A DNA stretch of 64,000 nt from Ruminococcaceae bacterium FB2012. Its GTDB lineage: Bacteria; Bacillota; Clostridia; Oscillospirales; Ruminococcaceae. Under the pieces are notes generated by a model. That model did no database searches, had not been told where the DNA came from, and saw only the letters and a program-made list of their open reading frames with translations. Position 1 is the first letter of the stretch. Each line of letters begins with the position of its first letter. The stretch is taken from the NCBI GenBank assembly GCA_900104495.1, contig FMXS01000017.1, positions 28,417 through 92,416 of the forward strand, in the 5' to 3' direction. Shown in pieces: positions 26,756 through 35,287 of this stretch. Position numbers and translations under genes: made by a program.

Positions 26756-26788
26756 TATACTGTAACCACAGAAAGGAACAAAGGTTAC
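26756..26788 (+). promoter_or_regulatory. Extended -10 promoter and inverted repeat upstream of the FtsX-like gene
   Basis: TGCTATACT gives an extended -10 element (hexamer 26756-26761) without a clear -35. It is followed at once by GTAACC (26762-26767) and GGTTAC (26783-26788), an inverted repeat with a 15-base spacer that could be an operator or a leader hairpin. Confidence 0.5.
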
Positions 26789-26802
26789 GGGAGGGCACGG
26801 AA

Positions 26803-29169
26803 ATGTTTTTTCATATTCTGAAAAAAGACCTGAAACGGAAAAAGACCATGAACATCATCGTGGTGCTGTTCGTGGTGCTTTCGGCGATGTTCGCATCGTC
26901 CAGCGTGAACAATATCGTCACGGTCATGGGCGGCATTGATAACTTCATGGAAAAGGCCGGCATCGCGGATGTAAATTATTACTTCATCACTATCGAAAAA
27001 GGCGAGGGCGACACCCTCACTCCTAAGCTGGAGGCCGAGCCTTCCGTTACGGATATAATGAAAGAGACGGTCATCTTCAACCACGCCTCGGATATTACTC
27101 AGAACGGCGAAAAGGTCATGGATTACACCAACGCCTCCGTGATCCAGAAGATCGGCGAGGTCGATGTAAAATACTTCGACGAGGATAATAATGTTATAGA
27201 AAACGTCCCCGAGGACGGCGTTTATATCTCCAGCGCCCACCCCGGAAAGGCGGGCCTTGAGATCGGCGATATGCTGGACATCAAGGCCGGAGACCACAGC
27301 GTAAGGCTGAAATTCTTAGGCCGCGCCAAGGATGCTATGCTGGGCTCCAACTTTATGAACAACCCCCGTCTGCTGGTGAACGACAAGGTCTTTGAGGACT
27401 TCTTCAGCGACGAGAGCGCGACGAAATATTCAGGCGGCGTGTACTACGTCAAGACCACTGATAAAAACGCCGTCGCGGAAGCCACCTCCACTGATATATC
27501 GGTGAGCTTCGCGGCGGAGGATACGGTCATCACCACCACCTACATCATGGAGATCCTTGTGGCGGCAATGCTGCTGATAGTTTCGGTAGTGCTGATACTT
27601 GTGGCCTTTGTGGTGCTTCGGTTCACCATAGGCTTCACCATAGCGGAAGAATTCCGTGAGATCGGAGTCATGAAGGCTATCGGACTGAAAAACCGCTCCA
27701 TAAGGTCCCTTTACCTTGTAAAGTATCTGGGAATGGCAATAGTCGGCGCGGTGATCGGCTGCATCCTGGGCTTCCCCTTCGGAAAGATGATGCTGGGCTC
27801 CGCGGAGCAGTCAATGGTGCTGGGCAATAACAGCTCCGTGATGATCGGTGCCGCCGCTGCGGCAGCAGTAGTAGTTTTCATCCTGCTCTTCTGTTACAGA
27901 TGCACAAGAAAGATCAAGAAGCTCTCCCCGATAGACGCGGTCAGAAACGGTCAGACAGGCGAGCGCTTCCGCAGGCGCAGCATAATGTCCCTCGGGAAAA
28001 GCAAACTCGGCGCAGGCGGGTTCCTCCCGGCCAACGACGTTATCTCTCAGCCCAGGCAGTTCGGCATAATGACGCTGATCTTCACCCTTTGTATGCTGCT
28101 GGTGATGATACTTGCCAACACCGCCAATACCCTTGCCAGCGATAAGGTGCTGGTCACCCTCGGTGTTACAAGAAGCGACATCTACTACAACGACGTTGCC
28201 GTAAATATGGAGATCATGGGCGGCAGAGATTACAGAGAATACATTGACGAATGCGAAAAGAAACTCTCCGACGCAGGCATCCCCGGAAAGATCAAGAACG
28301 AGACCATATTCACCGTACCTGCGGAATTCGGCAGCGTAAGACAGAAGATCTCATCACTTTGGTGCGAGGACACCGACACCGCCGATTACGTCTACGAGCG
28401 GGGCACTCCCCCGCAGAACGCTCACGAGTTTGCTGCAACTCAGCAGATCTGCGACAAGTTCGGCTTCGACATCGGCGACAAGGTAAAGCTCACCATCGGC
28501 GGCAAGACTGAGGAATACCTGCTCACGGCAGTGTTCCAGAGCATGAACAATCTCGGCGAGGTGGCCCGTCTGCATCAGGACTTACCGATGAAATACTCCG
28601 ACGGTACCAGCGCATTTGCTTTCCAGATCGACTTTGACGATCATCCCGACGCAGAGGAGATCGAAGCCCGCAAGGACAAGGTCAAGGAACTCCTCAACGC
28701 CGACAAGGTGTTCAACGCAGCGGAATTTGCCGACGACTGCACCAACTCCGCCGCGGCTATCTCGGCGGTAAAGGATCTGGTGCTTATCATCTCCATGGTG
28801 ATAATCGTGCTGATCGCGGTGCTGCTGGAACGTTCCTTCATCGCTAAGGAAAAGCCCGAGATCGCGCTGATGAAGGCTCTCGGCTTCAAGGACAGGAACA
28901 TCATCTTCCAGCACACAATGAGGTTCGTCATCGTGGGCGTTATCTCGGGAATACTGGCCTGCGCTCTTTGCCTGCCTCTCACCAAGCTGGCTATCGACCC
29001 GATCTTCGGGATCATGGGCGCCTCCGCCGGCATCGACTACGAGATCAAAGCCGGTGAGGTCTTCGGGATCTACCCGATACTGATAACAGCGGTCATCGCG
29101 GCAGCGGTATTCTTCACGGCGCTCTACACCAAGACTGTCAAGTCGTCGGATACGGCAAACATTGAATAA
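26803..29169 (+). CDS. ABC transporter permease, FtsX/MacB type (two FtsX domains)
   Basis: 788 residues from the ATG at 26803, which follows a GGGAGG site; the longer open frame upstream is repeat DNA. A first membrane segment near residues 18-38 is followed by an extracellular domain. Two FtsX-like blocks of three membrane segments follow (about 245-375 and 655-780), with a second extracellular domain between. This is the layout of BceB-like and MacB-like exporters for peptides or lipoproteins. The cognate ATPase gene is 51 bases downstream. Confidence 0.88.
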   Translation: MFFHILKKDLKRKKTMNIIVVLFVVLSAMFASSSVNNIVTVMGGIDNFMEKAGIADVNYYFITIEKGEGDTLTPKLEAEPSVTDIMKETVIFNHASDITQNGEKVMDYTNASVIQKIGEVDVKYFDEDNNVIENVPEDGVYISSAHPGKAGLEIGDMLDIKAGDHSVRLKFLGRAKDAMLGSNFMNNPRLLVNDKVFEDFFSDESATKYSGGVYYVKTTDKNAVAEATSTDISVSFAAEDTVITTTYIMEILVAAMLLIVSVVLILVAFVVLRFTIGFTIAEEFREIGVMKAIGLKNRSIRSLYLVKYLGMAIVGAVIGCILGFPFGKMMLGSAEQSMVLGNNSSVMIGAAAAAAVVVFILLFCYRCTRKIKKLSPIDAVRNGQTGERFRRRSIMSLGKSKLGAGGFLPANDVISQPRQFGIMTLIFTLCMLLVMILANTANTLASDKVLVTLGVTRSDIYYNDVAVNMEIMGGRDYREYIDECEKKLSDAGIPGKIKNETIFTVPAEFGSVRQKISSLWCEDTDTADYVYERGTPPQNAHEFAATQQICDKFGFDIGDKVKLTIGGKTEEYLLTAVFQSMNNLGEVARLHQDLPMKYSDGTSAFAFQIDFDDHPDAEEIEARKDKVKELLNADKVFNAAEFADDCTNSAAAISAVKDLVLIISMVIIVLIAVLLERSFIAKEKPEIALMKALGFKDRNIIFQHTMRFVIVGVISGILACALCLPLTKLAIDPIFGIMGASAGIDYEIKAGEVFGIYPILITAVIAAAVFFTALYTKTVKSSDTANIE

Positions 29170-29220
29170 CAGCGGATAACTTCACTATCAAATATCCAAT
29201 AATATATCGGAGGAATCAAT

Positions 29221-29988
29221 ATGAACACAATTCTCGAAGTCAAGGACCTCTGCAAGACATATATCGTAAACAAGCATCAGAACAACGTGCTGAAAAACGT
29301 CAGCTTCACTGTTTCGGAGGGCGAGATCATCGCGGTCATGGGGCCTTCGGGCTCCGGCAAGTCCACACTGCTCTACACTGTTTCCGGCATGGACGAAATG
29401 ACCTCCGGCGAGGTGAGCTTCCGCGGGAAGGATATGTCCAAGATGAAAAAGGATGAACTGGCGGAGCTTCGGCTGGACGAAATGGGATTCATCTTCCAGC
29501 AGATGTATATGCTCAAAAATCTGACCATTCTCGATAATATCATCCTGCCGGCGGTGCGCTCGAATAAAAGCACTGCTTCCCGCAAGGAAAAGCAGCAGCG
29601 CGGCCTCGAGCTGATGAAGAAGCTGGGCATCGGCGATCTTGCGGACAACGACATCAACGAGGTCTCCGGCGGACAGCTCCAGCGCGCCTGCATCGCCCGG
29701 AGCATGGTGAACTCCCCTTCAATGATCTTTGCAGACGAGCCCACCGGCGCTCTCAACCGCACCTCCTCCGAGGAAGTCACCGACGAGCTTATCCGGCTCA
29801 ACAGCGAAGGCACCACGGTATTGATGGTGACTCACGACTCCCGGGTAGCTGCTAAATGCGACCGCGTCCTCTACATCGTGGACGGCAGCATCAAGGACGA
29901 GATCTCTCTCGGAAAGTACACTGGGCCTTCCTCCCTCCGGGACCGGGAAAGGACCCTCAACAACTGGCTCATGGACCTGGGCTGGTAA
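29221..29988 (+). CDS. ABC transporter ATP-binding protein (MacB/LolD/BceA type)
   Basis: 255 residues. Walker A GPSGSGKST is at about 41-49, the Q loop is in FIFQQMYMLKNLT, the signature VSGGQLQRACIARS is near 149 and Walker B MIFADEPTGALN near 173. The PTGALN segment is typical of the MacB/LolD subgroup. It powers the permease encoded just upstream; a peptide-resistance or lipoprotein-release role is possible, but no sensor kinase gene is nearby to support a Bce-type system. Confidence 0.92.
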   Translation: MNTILEVKDLCKTYIVNKHQNNVLKNVSFTVSEGEIIAVMGPSGSGKSTLLYTVSGMDEMTSGEVSFRGKDMSKMKKDELAELRLDEMGFIFQQMYMLKNLTILDNIILPAVRSNKSTASRKEKQQRGLELMKKLGIGDLADNDINEVSGGQLQRACIARSMVNSPSMIFADEPTGALNRTSSEEVTDELIRLNSEGTTVLMVTHDSRVAAKCDRVLYIVDGSIKDEISLGKYTGPSSLRDRERTLNNWLMDLGW

Positions 29989-30000
29989 AACAGCAAAACG

Positions 30001-30043
30001 AAAAACCGCATCCCCGCTGTTTTGCGGAAGGATGCGGTTTTTT
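30001..30043 (+). terminator. Bidirectional terminator between the ABC exporter and ksgA
   Basis: Stem AAAAACCGCATCC/GGATGCGGTTTTT with a 16-base loop, T-rich on both strands. It serves the convergent ABC and ksgA genes. Confidence 0.92.
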
Positions 30044-30900
30044 CAATTGTCCTGCAGGGCATTTGCAAAGGCGATGAACTGCTCCATAGTGAGCTGCTCG
30101 GGACGGACGCTCTCCGGCAGGCCCGCTGATGCGATAGCTTCGGCCACACGGCTTTTCGGAAGTCCCAGGCCGGAGGCCGCGGAGTTGGCAAGGGTCTTGC
30201 GGCGCTGAGAGAAGGCCGCCCGCACCGTTTTGAAGAAGAAGGCCTCGTCGGTCACTCCCGGAGGCGTTTCCTCACGGAGGCTGAAGCGCACCACGCAGCT
30301 GTCCACGTTCGGGGAGGGCATAAAGCTGCCCCGGGAAACATTGAAAAGCAGCTCCGGCTCGGAGAAATACCGCACCGCCACCGTTACCGCTCCGGCATCC
30401 CGGGTGCCGAGGGGCGCACAAAGCCGCTGCGCCGCCTCCTTCTGAACCATGACCGTCACCGTTCTGACAGGCAGGCGCTTTTCCAGCAGCATCATAATAA
30501 TGGGCGAGGTGATGTAGTAAGGCAGATTGGCGCAGACCGCCACCTCAAGGCCCGGGAATTCTTCTTCGATCAGCTGTCGCAGGTCCACGTTCATAACGTC
30601 GTCATTGATGATCTTCACGTTGCGGTGTTCGGACAGAGTTTCGGCCAGCACGGGCATCAGCCGGCTGTCGATCTCGATCGCCACCACCTTATCGGCACGC
30701 TTTGCCAGCTCATTGGTGAGGACGCCAATGCCGGTGCCGATCTCGATGATGCCGAAGCCCTTCCGGGCGTTGCCCTGCTCGGCTATCCTCGGGCAGACCG
30801 AAGGATTGACGAGAAAGTTCTGTCCCAGCGCCTTTGAAAAGGTGAAGCCGTGCTTCGACAGTATCTCCTTGATAGTACCGATATTTGAAAGCCCGTCCAT
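30043..30900 (-). CDS. rsmA: 16S rRNA dimethyladenosine transferase KsgA/RsmA
   Basis: 285 residues. It dimethylates two adjacent adenosines near the 3' end of 16S rRNA. The SAM-binding motif IEIGTGIGVLT and the catalytic motif NLPYYITSP are present, and the N-terminal KALGQNFLV matches the family. The stop codon abuts a bidirectional terminator, and a near-perfect promoter lies upstream. Confidence 0.96.
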   Translation of the reverse strand: MDGLSNIGTIKEILSKHGFTFSKALGQNFLVNPSVCPRIAEQGNARKGFGIIEIGTGIGVLTNELAKRADKVVAIEIDSRLMPVLAETLSEHRNVKIINDDVMNVDLRQLIEEEFPGLEVAVCANLPYYITSPIIMMLLEKRLPVRTVTVMVQKEAAQRLCAPLGTRDAGAVTVAVRYFSEPELLFNVSRGSFMPSPNVDSCVVRFSLREETPPGVTDEAFFFKTVRAAFSQRRKTLANSAASGLGLPKSRVAEAIASAGLPESVRPEQLTMEQFIAFANALQDN

Positions 30901-30936
30901 TCCGCGCCCCCCTTTATTTGACAGTCGGTTTGTATT

Positions 30937-30965
30937 ATTATATCACGGCGGCGGGCGGGTGTCAA
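30937..30965 (-). promoter_or_regulatory. Consensus sigma-A promoter for rsmA
   Basis: Read on the minus strand: TTGACA, 17 bases, TATAAT, both hexamers perfect; about 40 bases upstream of the start codon. Confidence 0.9.
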
Positions 30966-31124
30966 TGCCTGCACTTCGGGAGACAGGACTTCTCTGTCGG
31001 ATAATTGCTTCTCGTTTACATCTGGTTATCTATTTGTTCAAAGTAAGTTTACATCTGTATGTAATAAATATCCGTAAGTAAACAAATGATAACATCAAAA
31101 TATGAAACAAAAGGGGCGGGTAAA

Positions 31125-32279
31125 ATGAAAACGAAAAAAACCTTGTCACTGGCGGTCTCACTGGTGCTTGCAATGGGCGGAGCAGCGATGCTGCCTGAGG
31201 ATGCCGCTCCGGCGGGCGGAGTCATCTCCGTCAGCGCCAACGATATCGTCACCGACGATTTTGTCTTCTGAATCAATCCCAGACAGAACTGCGTCGAGGT
31301 GACTGATCACACCGGTCCCGGAGGATACGTTGAGGTGCCCGGGATAGTCAACGATTTCCGGATCGTCAGAAAGATCAGCGGCGGAGCCTTTGAACCCAAC
31401 AACGGCGAGGCCAACAAAACAGCGATCACCGGCGTACAGCTGCCGGACACTATTGATTTTATCGGAAATTTTGCTTTCGGCAGATGCGAGAATCTCGAAA
31501 GCATCAACCTTCCCGAAGGGCTGACGGAGATCGGGACCCGCGCCTTTGAATGGTGCAAAAAGCTGAACGGCATAGTCTTTCCCTCCACCCTGAAAAAGAT
31601 CGGGAGCGAGACCTTTACATACTGCGAATCACTGACGGGCATCACTCTTCCAAAGACGCTTGAAAGCATAGGCACGGGTCTATTCTCACGCTGTCAGAGC
31701 CTGTCCTCCGTCACCATTGAAAAAGGCGGTCTCGCAAGTCTCCCGAAGGAGTGCTTCAAAGGCTGTACGGCTCTGAAAAAGATCTCGATCCCGGGAAGCG
31801 TGAAGGAGATCGGCGACGAGGCGTTTTCCCGCTGCTCGGCTCTGTCCTCGGTGACGCTTGCGAAGGGCGTGACGAAGCTGGGCGTCAGAGTTTTTAACGA
31901 GTGTCCGATCAAAAAGATCACCATTCCGAAAAGCGTTACCGAGATCGGCGACCACGCCGTAGGCTTTGACTACAACAGCCAGTTTTTCCAGTACACCAAG
32001 CACGAGGACCTTGTGATACGGGGATATATGGGCTCTGCCGCAGAGAAATACGCAGAGCTCCACGGCTTTGCCTTTGAGCCCGTGGACCCATACGAGCTTG
32101 GGGACGTCAACAAGGACCGCTCGGTGAATATGAAAGACGTCGCCATGTTCCAGCGGGGCATCAACGGCTGGACCGACATCGTCCTCGATCCGAAAGTCTG
32201 CGATATGAACGGCAGCGGCAGCGTCAATATGAAGGACCTCACCAGTTTACAGAGGAAGGTCAACGGCTGGAAAAGCTGA
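31125..32279 (+). pseudogene. BspA-type LRR protein with dockerin, interrupted by in-frame TGA
   Basis: One continuous frame runs from the ATG at 31125 (ribosome binding site GGGGCGGG) to 32279, interrupted only by TGA at 31269-31271 (codon 49). The first 48 codons encode a signal peptide. Downstream are BspA-like leucine-rich repeats (LPEGLTEIGTRAF and similar, about residues 100-300). A type I dockerin closes the protein, with duplicated calcium loops DVNKDRSVNMKD and DMNGSGSVNMKD. The dockerin would attach it to a cellulosome-like scaffold. A GTG at 31299 could restart translation but would lack secretion. Possible explanations are a nonsense mutation, an error in the sequence, or readthrough. 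Confidence 0.8.
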
Positions 32280-32294
32280 CGAATAAAAACTCCG

Positions 32295-32349
32295 CCTCCG
32301 TGCAATACTATCTCTAAGGCACATTGCCTTGACGATAAACGCACGGAGG
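32295..32349 (+). promoter_or_regulatory. Hairpin sequestering a ribosome binding site
   Basis: CCTCCGTGC (32295-32303) pairs perfectly with GCACGGAGG (32341-32349), which contains the GGAGG site of the small gene at 32356. Nested inside is AAGGCA-CAT-TGCCTT (32316-32330). This could control translation. Confidence 0.55.
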
Positions 32350-32355
32350 TTTGTT

Positions 32356-32592
32356 ATGTTTGCAAGATATTCCCGCGGAGGCGACCTTCCCCCGATGATG
32401 CGCGACAGCCTGCTGGCCGACGAAACAGCTGCGGCGGCCTTCAACGCTCTCAGCGACACGGCTCAGCAGTCCGTCACCGAGGTCTGCGCGTCCATGTCCT
32501 CAAAGGCGCAGATAGACGAATACATCGCTCTGACGGACAATTTTCTCTTTACCGACATCTGTTCCCCCGACCCCGACACCAAGCTGCTGTGA
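32356..32592 (+). CDS. Small protein of unknown function
   Basis: 78 residues from the ATG at 32356, which follows GGAGG by 6 bases. It is soluble and mostly helical by composition. The pattern SLLADETAAAAFNALSD slightly resembles the C-terminal helical segment of YdeI-like proteins, which is too weak to assign a family. It lies alone between the LRR dockerin gene and the purine operon. Its leader folds over the ribosome binding site, which argues that it is a real, regulated gene. Confidence 0.6.
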   Translation: MFARYSRGGDLPPMMRDSLLADETAAAAFNALSDTAQQSVTEVCASMSSKAQIDEYIALTDNFLFTDICSPDPDTKLL

Positions 32593-32666
32593 AATCGCGG
32601 GCGGGTGTTGTGAATCGTGCATTAAAAATGCCCCTTGCGTTAATACAAATTTTATATTATTTCGTG

Positions 32667-32695
32667 TTGATTTTTCATAGGAAATATAGTAAAAT
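32667..32695 (+). promoter_or_regulatory. Sigma-A promoter of the purine operon
   Basis: TTGATT, 17 bases, TAAAAT. The transcript would begin near 32702 and carry a leader of about 175 bases. No purine or ZTP riboswitch core was recognised in that leader. Confidence 0.8.
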
Positions 32696-32728
32696 ATAGA
32701 TGTAGAAAACGGGACGGAGGGGAACGGA

Positions 32729-32830
32729 ATGTCTTATATGCAGACTGTCAGAAGTTCGTATCTCCCGCGCTCAGGTGCGGCTTGCTTAACGTCGCCTTGT
32801 TTTTCCGCCCGCACTGTAATTATACGCTGA
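32729..32830 (+). CDS. Possible leader peptide of the purine operon (33 codons)
   Basis: ATG with a strong GGAGG site 8 bases upstream and 33 codons ending in TGA, two bases before the hairpin of a putative terminator. The peptide is rich in Ser, Arg and Cys and shows no run of a single amino acid of the kind seen in classical attenuators. It may be a translated attenuation leader or a chance frame. Confidence 0.4.
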   Translation: MSYMQTVRSSYLPRSGAACLTSPCFSARTVIIR

Positions 32831-32832
32831 CG

Positions 32833-32862
32833 ACCGCGCTTTTGCTGCGGTTTTATTTTTTT
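32833..32862 (+). terminator. Putative attenuator terminator upstream of purE
   Basis: Stem ACCGC/GCGGT extended by GC/GC with one bulge, followed by TTTTATTTTTTT. It lies 17 bases before purE and after the only promoter seen, so it would have to be regulated or leaky. Upstream GTGCGG (32775-32780) and CCGCAC-like bases near 32809 could form a competing structure. Confidence 0.55.
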
Positions 32863-32879
32863 GATATGGAGGAAGGTCT

Positions 32880-33377
32880 ATGAAAAAGGTTGCAGTCATC
32901 ATGGGCTCGGACAGCGATTTCCCCATTGTTTCCAAGGCAGTCGCTGAGCTCAAGGCTTACGGAGTCCCCTTTGAGTGCCGTGTCATGAGCGCTCACAGAA
33001 CGCCCTCCGCCGCCTGCGATTTTGCTTCGTCGGCAAGGGACGAAGGCTTCGGCGTCATCATCTGCGCGGCAGGCATGGCGGCACATCTTGCAGGCGTTTT
33101 CGCAGGACACACTACCCTGCCCGTCATCGGCATACCGATGAAATCCGCCGCCCTCGACGGCATGGACGCATTGCTCGCCACGGTCATGATGCCCCCGGGA
33201 GTACCCGTTGCCACGGTAGGCATTGACGGCGCCAAGAACGCCGCTCTGCTGGCGATACAGATCCTGGCGGTCTCGGACGAGGCGCTGGCAAAGAAGCTCT
33301 CCGACGAGAAACAGAAAATGGCCCAGGGCGTTTACGCCAAGGACAAGGCCCTCCAGGAGAAGCTGGAGATGCTGTGA
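32880..33377 (+). CDS. purE: N5-carboxyaminoimidazole ribonucleotide mutase PurE
   Basis: 165 residues, class I PurE length. The family signatures MGSDSDFPIV (residues 8-17) and MSAHRTP hold the active-site Ser, Asp and His. The glycine-rich IICAAGMAAHLAGV segment follows. It moves the carboxyl group of N5-CAIR to give CAIR. No purK gene is present in the window, so the PurK step must be encoded elsewhere. First structural gene of the pur operon, with a strong GGAGGAAGG site. Confidence 0.96.
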   Translation: MKKVAVIMGSDSDFPIVSKAVAELKAYGVPFECRVMSAHRTPSAACDFASSARDEGFGVIICAAGMAAHLAGVFAGHTTLPVIGIPMKSAALDGMDALLATVMMPPGVPVATVGIDGAKNAALLAIQILAVSDEALAKKLSDEKQKMAQGVYAKDKALQEKLEML

Positions 33378-33434
33378 TCTTCAATGCACAACATATGGGA
33401 ATAATACAATAACATAATTCAGGAGGAAATCAAA

Positions 33435-34151
33435 ATGTCAAACGTAACAAAAGGCGCACAGCTCTATGAAGGCAAGGCTAAGAAAGTATTCGCAACAAGC
33501 GATCCCGATCTCGTGATCGTTGACTACAAGGACGACGCTACCGCATTCAACGGCGTGAAGAAGGGCACTATCACCGGCAAGGGCGTCATCAACAACAAGA
33601 TGACCAACTTCATGTTCAGAATGCTGGAAAAGGAAGGCGTTCCCACCCATTTCGTTGAGGAGCTATCCGACAGAGAAACTCTCGTCAAGAAGGTTTCTAT
33701 CGTTCCTCTCGAGGTCATCATCAGAAACGTTGCCGCCGGTTCCTTCTCCAAGAGAATGGGCGTCGAGGAAGGCAAGGCTCTGCTCTGCCCGATCCTTGAG
33801 TACAGCTACAAGAACGACGATCTGGGCGACCCCTTCATCAATGACTACTACGCTCTGGCTCTCGGCCTCTGCACCAAGGAAGAGCTGGACACCATCGCTA
33901 AGTATGCCTTCAAGGTAAACGAGTTCATGGTGAAGTTCTTCAAGGGCATCGGCGTTGACCTTATCGACTTCAAGATCGAGTTCGGCAAGACCTCCGACGG
34001 CACTATCATCCTGGCCGACGAGATCAGCCCCGACACCTGCCGCTTCTGGGATTCCAAGACCCACGAGAAGCTGGATAAGGACCGTTTCCGCAGAGATATG
34101 GGCGGCGTAGAGGAAGCTTATCAGGAAATGATGAAGCGCATCGGTCTCTGA
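33435..34151 (+). CDS. purC: SAICAR synthetase PurC
   Basis: 238 residues. It joins aspartate to CAIR with ATP. Recognised by YEGKAKKVFAT at the N terminus, the RNVAAGSFSKRMG segment and the ADEISPDTCRFWD motif near the C terminus, all standard for PurC. The ribosome binding site is AGGAGGAAA. Second enzyme gene of the operon. Confidence 0.97.
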   Translation: MSNVTKGAQLYEGKAKKVFATSDPDLVIVDYKDDATAFNGVKKGTITGKGVINNKMTNFMFRMLEKEGVPTHFVEELSDRETLVKKVSIVPLEVIIRNVAAGSFSKRMGVEEGKALLCPILEYSYKNDDLGDPFINDYYALALGLCTKEELDTIAKYAFKVNEFMVKFFKGIGVDLIDFKIEFGKTSDGTIILADEISPDTCRFWDSKTHEKLDKDRFRRDMGGVEEAYQEMMKRIGL

Positions 34152-34194
34152 TACTGTACGTTTAGTTGATAACAATAAAGGGGAATATTATTCT

Positions 34195-35229
34195 ATGAAA
34201 AGTTTTTCCGAAAGCTACAAGGCCGCGGGCGTTGACGTTACCGCCGGCTATAAGGCAGTTGAGCTGATGAAGCAGCACGTTGCAAGGACAATGACAAGCG
34301 GCGTCCTCAGCGGGATCGGCGGCTTCGGCGGACTGTTCGAGCTGGACCTTGAGGGCATTAAAAAGCCCGTCCTCGTTTCGGGCACCGACGGCGTAGGCAC
34401 CAAGCTGAAGATCGCGTTCCTTATGGACAAGCACGACACCGTGGGCATCGACTGCGTGGCAATGTGCGTCAACGATATTATCTGCTGCGGTGCAAAGCCG
34501 CAGTTCTTCCTGGACTATGTGGCCTGCGGCAAGAACATCCCCGAGAAGATCGCCGAGATCGTTTCGGGCGTGGCCGAGGGCTGCGTTCAGTCGGGGGCGG
34601 CGCTTATCGGCGGCGAGACTGCCGAAATGCCCGGCTTCTATCCCATTGACGAATACGATCTGGCCGGCTTTGCGGTGGGCGTCGTGGACAAGGACAAGAT
34701 CCTCAAACCCGACACTCAGAAGGCCGGGGACGTACTGATCGCGATCAAGTCCAGCGGCGTACACTCCAACGGCTTCTCGCTGGTGAGAAAGGTGTTCACC
34801 GTCAACGAGCAGAACCTGGCAAGGCACTACGCCGAGCTGGGCACGACTCTGGGCAACGTCCTGCTGACACCTACAAAGATCTACGTCAAGGCGATAATGA
34901 ATCTGATAGACAAGGTCACCGTCAAGTCGGTATCGCATATCACCGGCGGCGGCTTCTACGAGAACATCCCGCGTTCGCTGCCGAAGGGCATTTCCGCGAA
35001 GATCGAAAGAAGCGCAGTTCAGGTACTGCCTATCTTTGACCTTATCATGCACACGGGCAACATCCCCGAGAGGGATATGTTCAACACCTTCAACATGGGC
35101 GTCGGCATGATCGTCTGTGTTGATAAAAACGATGCGGACAAGGCGATCGCTGCTATCAAGGAGGCCGGCGAGGAGGCTTATGTCCTCGGTGAGCTCTGCG
35201 ACAGCGACGAGGGCGTTATCATCTGCTGA
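34195..35229 (+). CDS. purM: AIR synthetase PurM
   Basis: 344 residues. It closes the imidazole ring of FGAM with ATP to give AIR. The signature VSGTDGVGTKLKIAF and the C-terminal glycine-rich HITGGGFYENIPR match the family, as does the AIRS/PurL fold pattern GGETAEMPGFY. Followed by a short hairpin that may reduce downstream transcription. Confidence 0.97.
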   Translation: MKSFSESYKAAGVDVTAGYKAVELMKQHVARTMTSGVLSGIGGFGGLFELDLEGIKKPVLVSGTDGVGTKLKIAFLMDKHDTVGIDCVAMCVNDIICCGAKPQFFLDYVACGKNIPEKIAEIVSGVAEGCVQSGAALIGGETAEMPGFYPIDEYDLAGFAVGVVDKDKILKPDTQKAGDVLIAIKSSGVHSNGFSLVRKVFTVNEQNLARHYAELGTTLGNVLLTPTKIYVKAIMNLIDKVTVKSVSHITGGGFYENIPRSLPKGISAKIERSAVQVLPIFDLIMHTGNIPERDMFNTFNMGVGMIVCVDKNDADKAIAAIKEAGEEAYVLGELCDSDEGVIIC

Positions 35230-35237
35230 TAATTCAT

Positions 35238-35270
35238 AGGAGGGTGGATATTCTTCGCCCTCCTTGTTTT
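35238..35270 (+). terminator. Weak intercistronic hairpin after purM
   Basis: AGGAGGG/CCCTCCT stem with a 13-base loop followed by TGTTTT. The stem is short, so partial termination or mRNA processing is more likely than full termination. Confidence 0.45.
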
Positions 35271-35287
35271 AAAACGGGAGACAGTCA

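Noticed and set aside
31269..31271. TGA as selenocysteine or a reassigned codon
   Set aside because: No SECIS-like hairpin is recognised downstream, the protein type is not a selenoprotein, and all other genes here use TGA as a stop.
32696..32879. ZTP or purine riboswitch upstream of purE
   Set aside because: The conserved aptamer cores expected for these classes could not be found in the leader.
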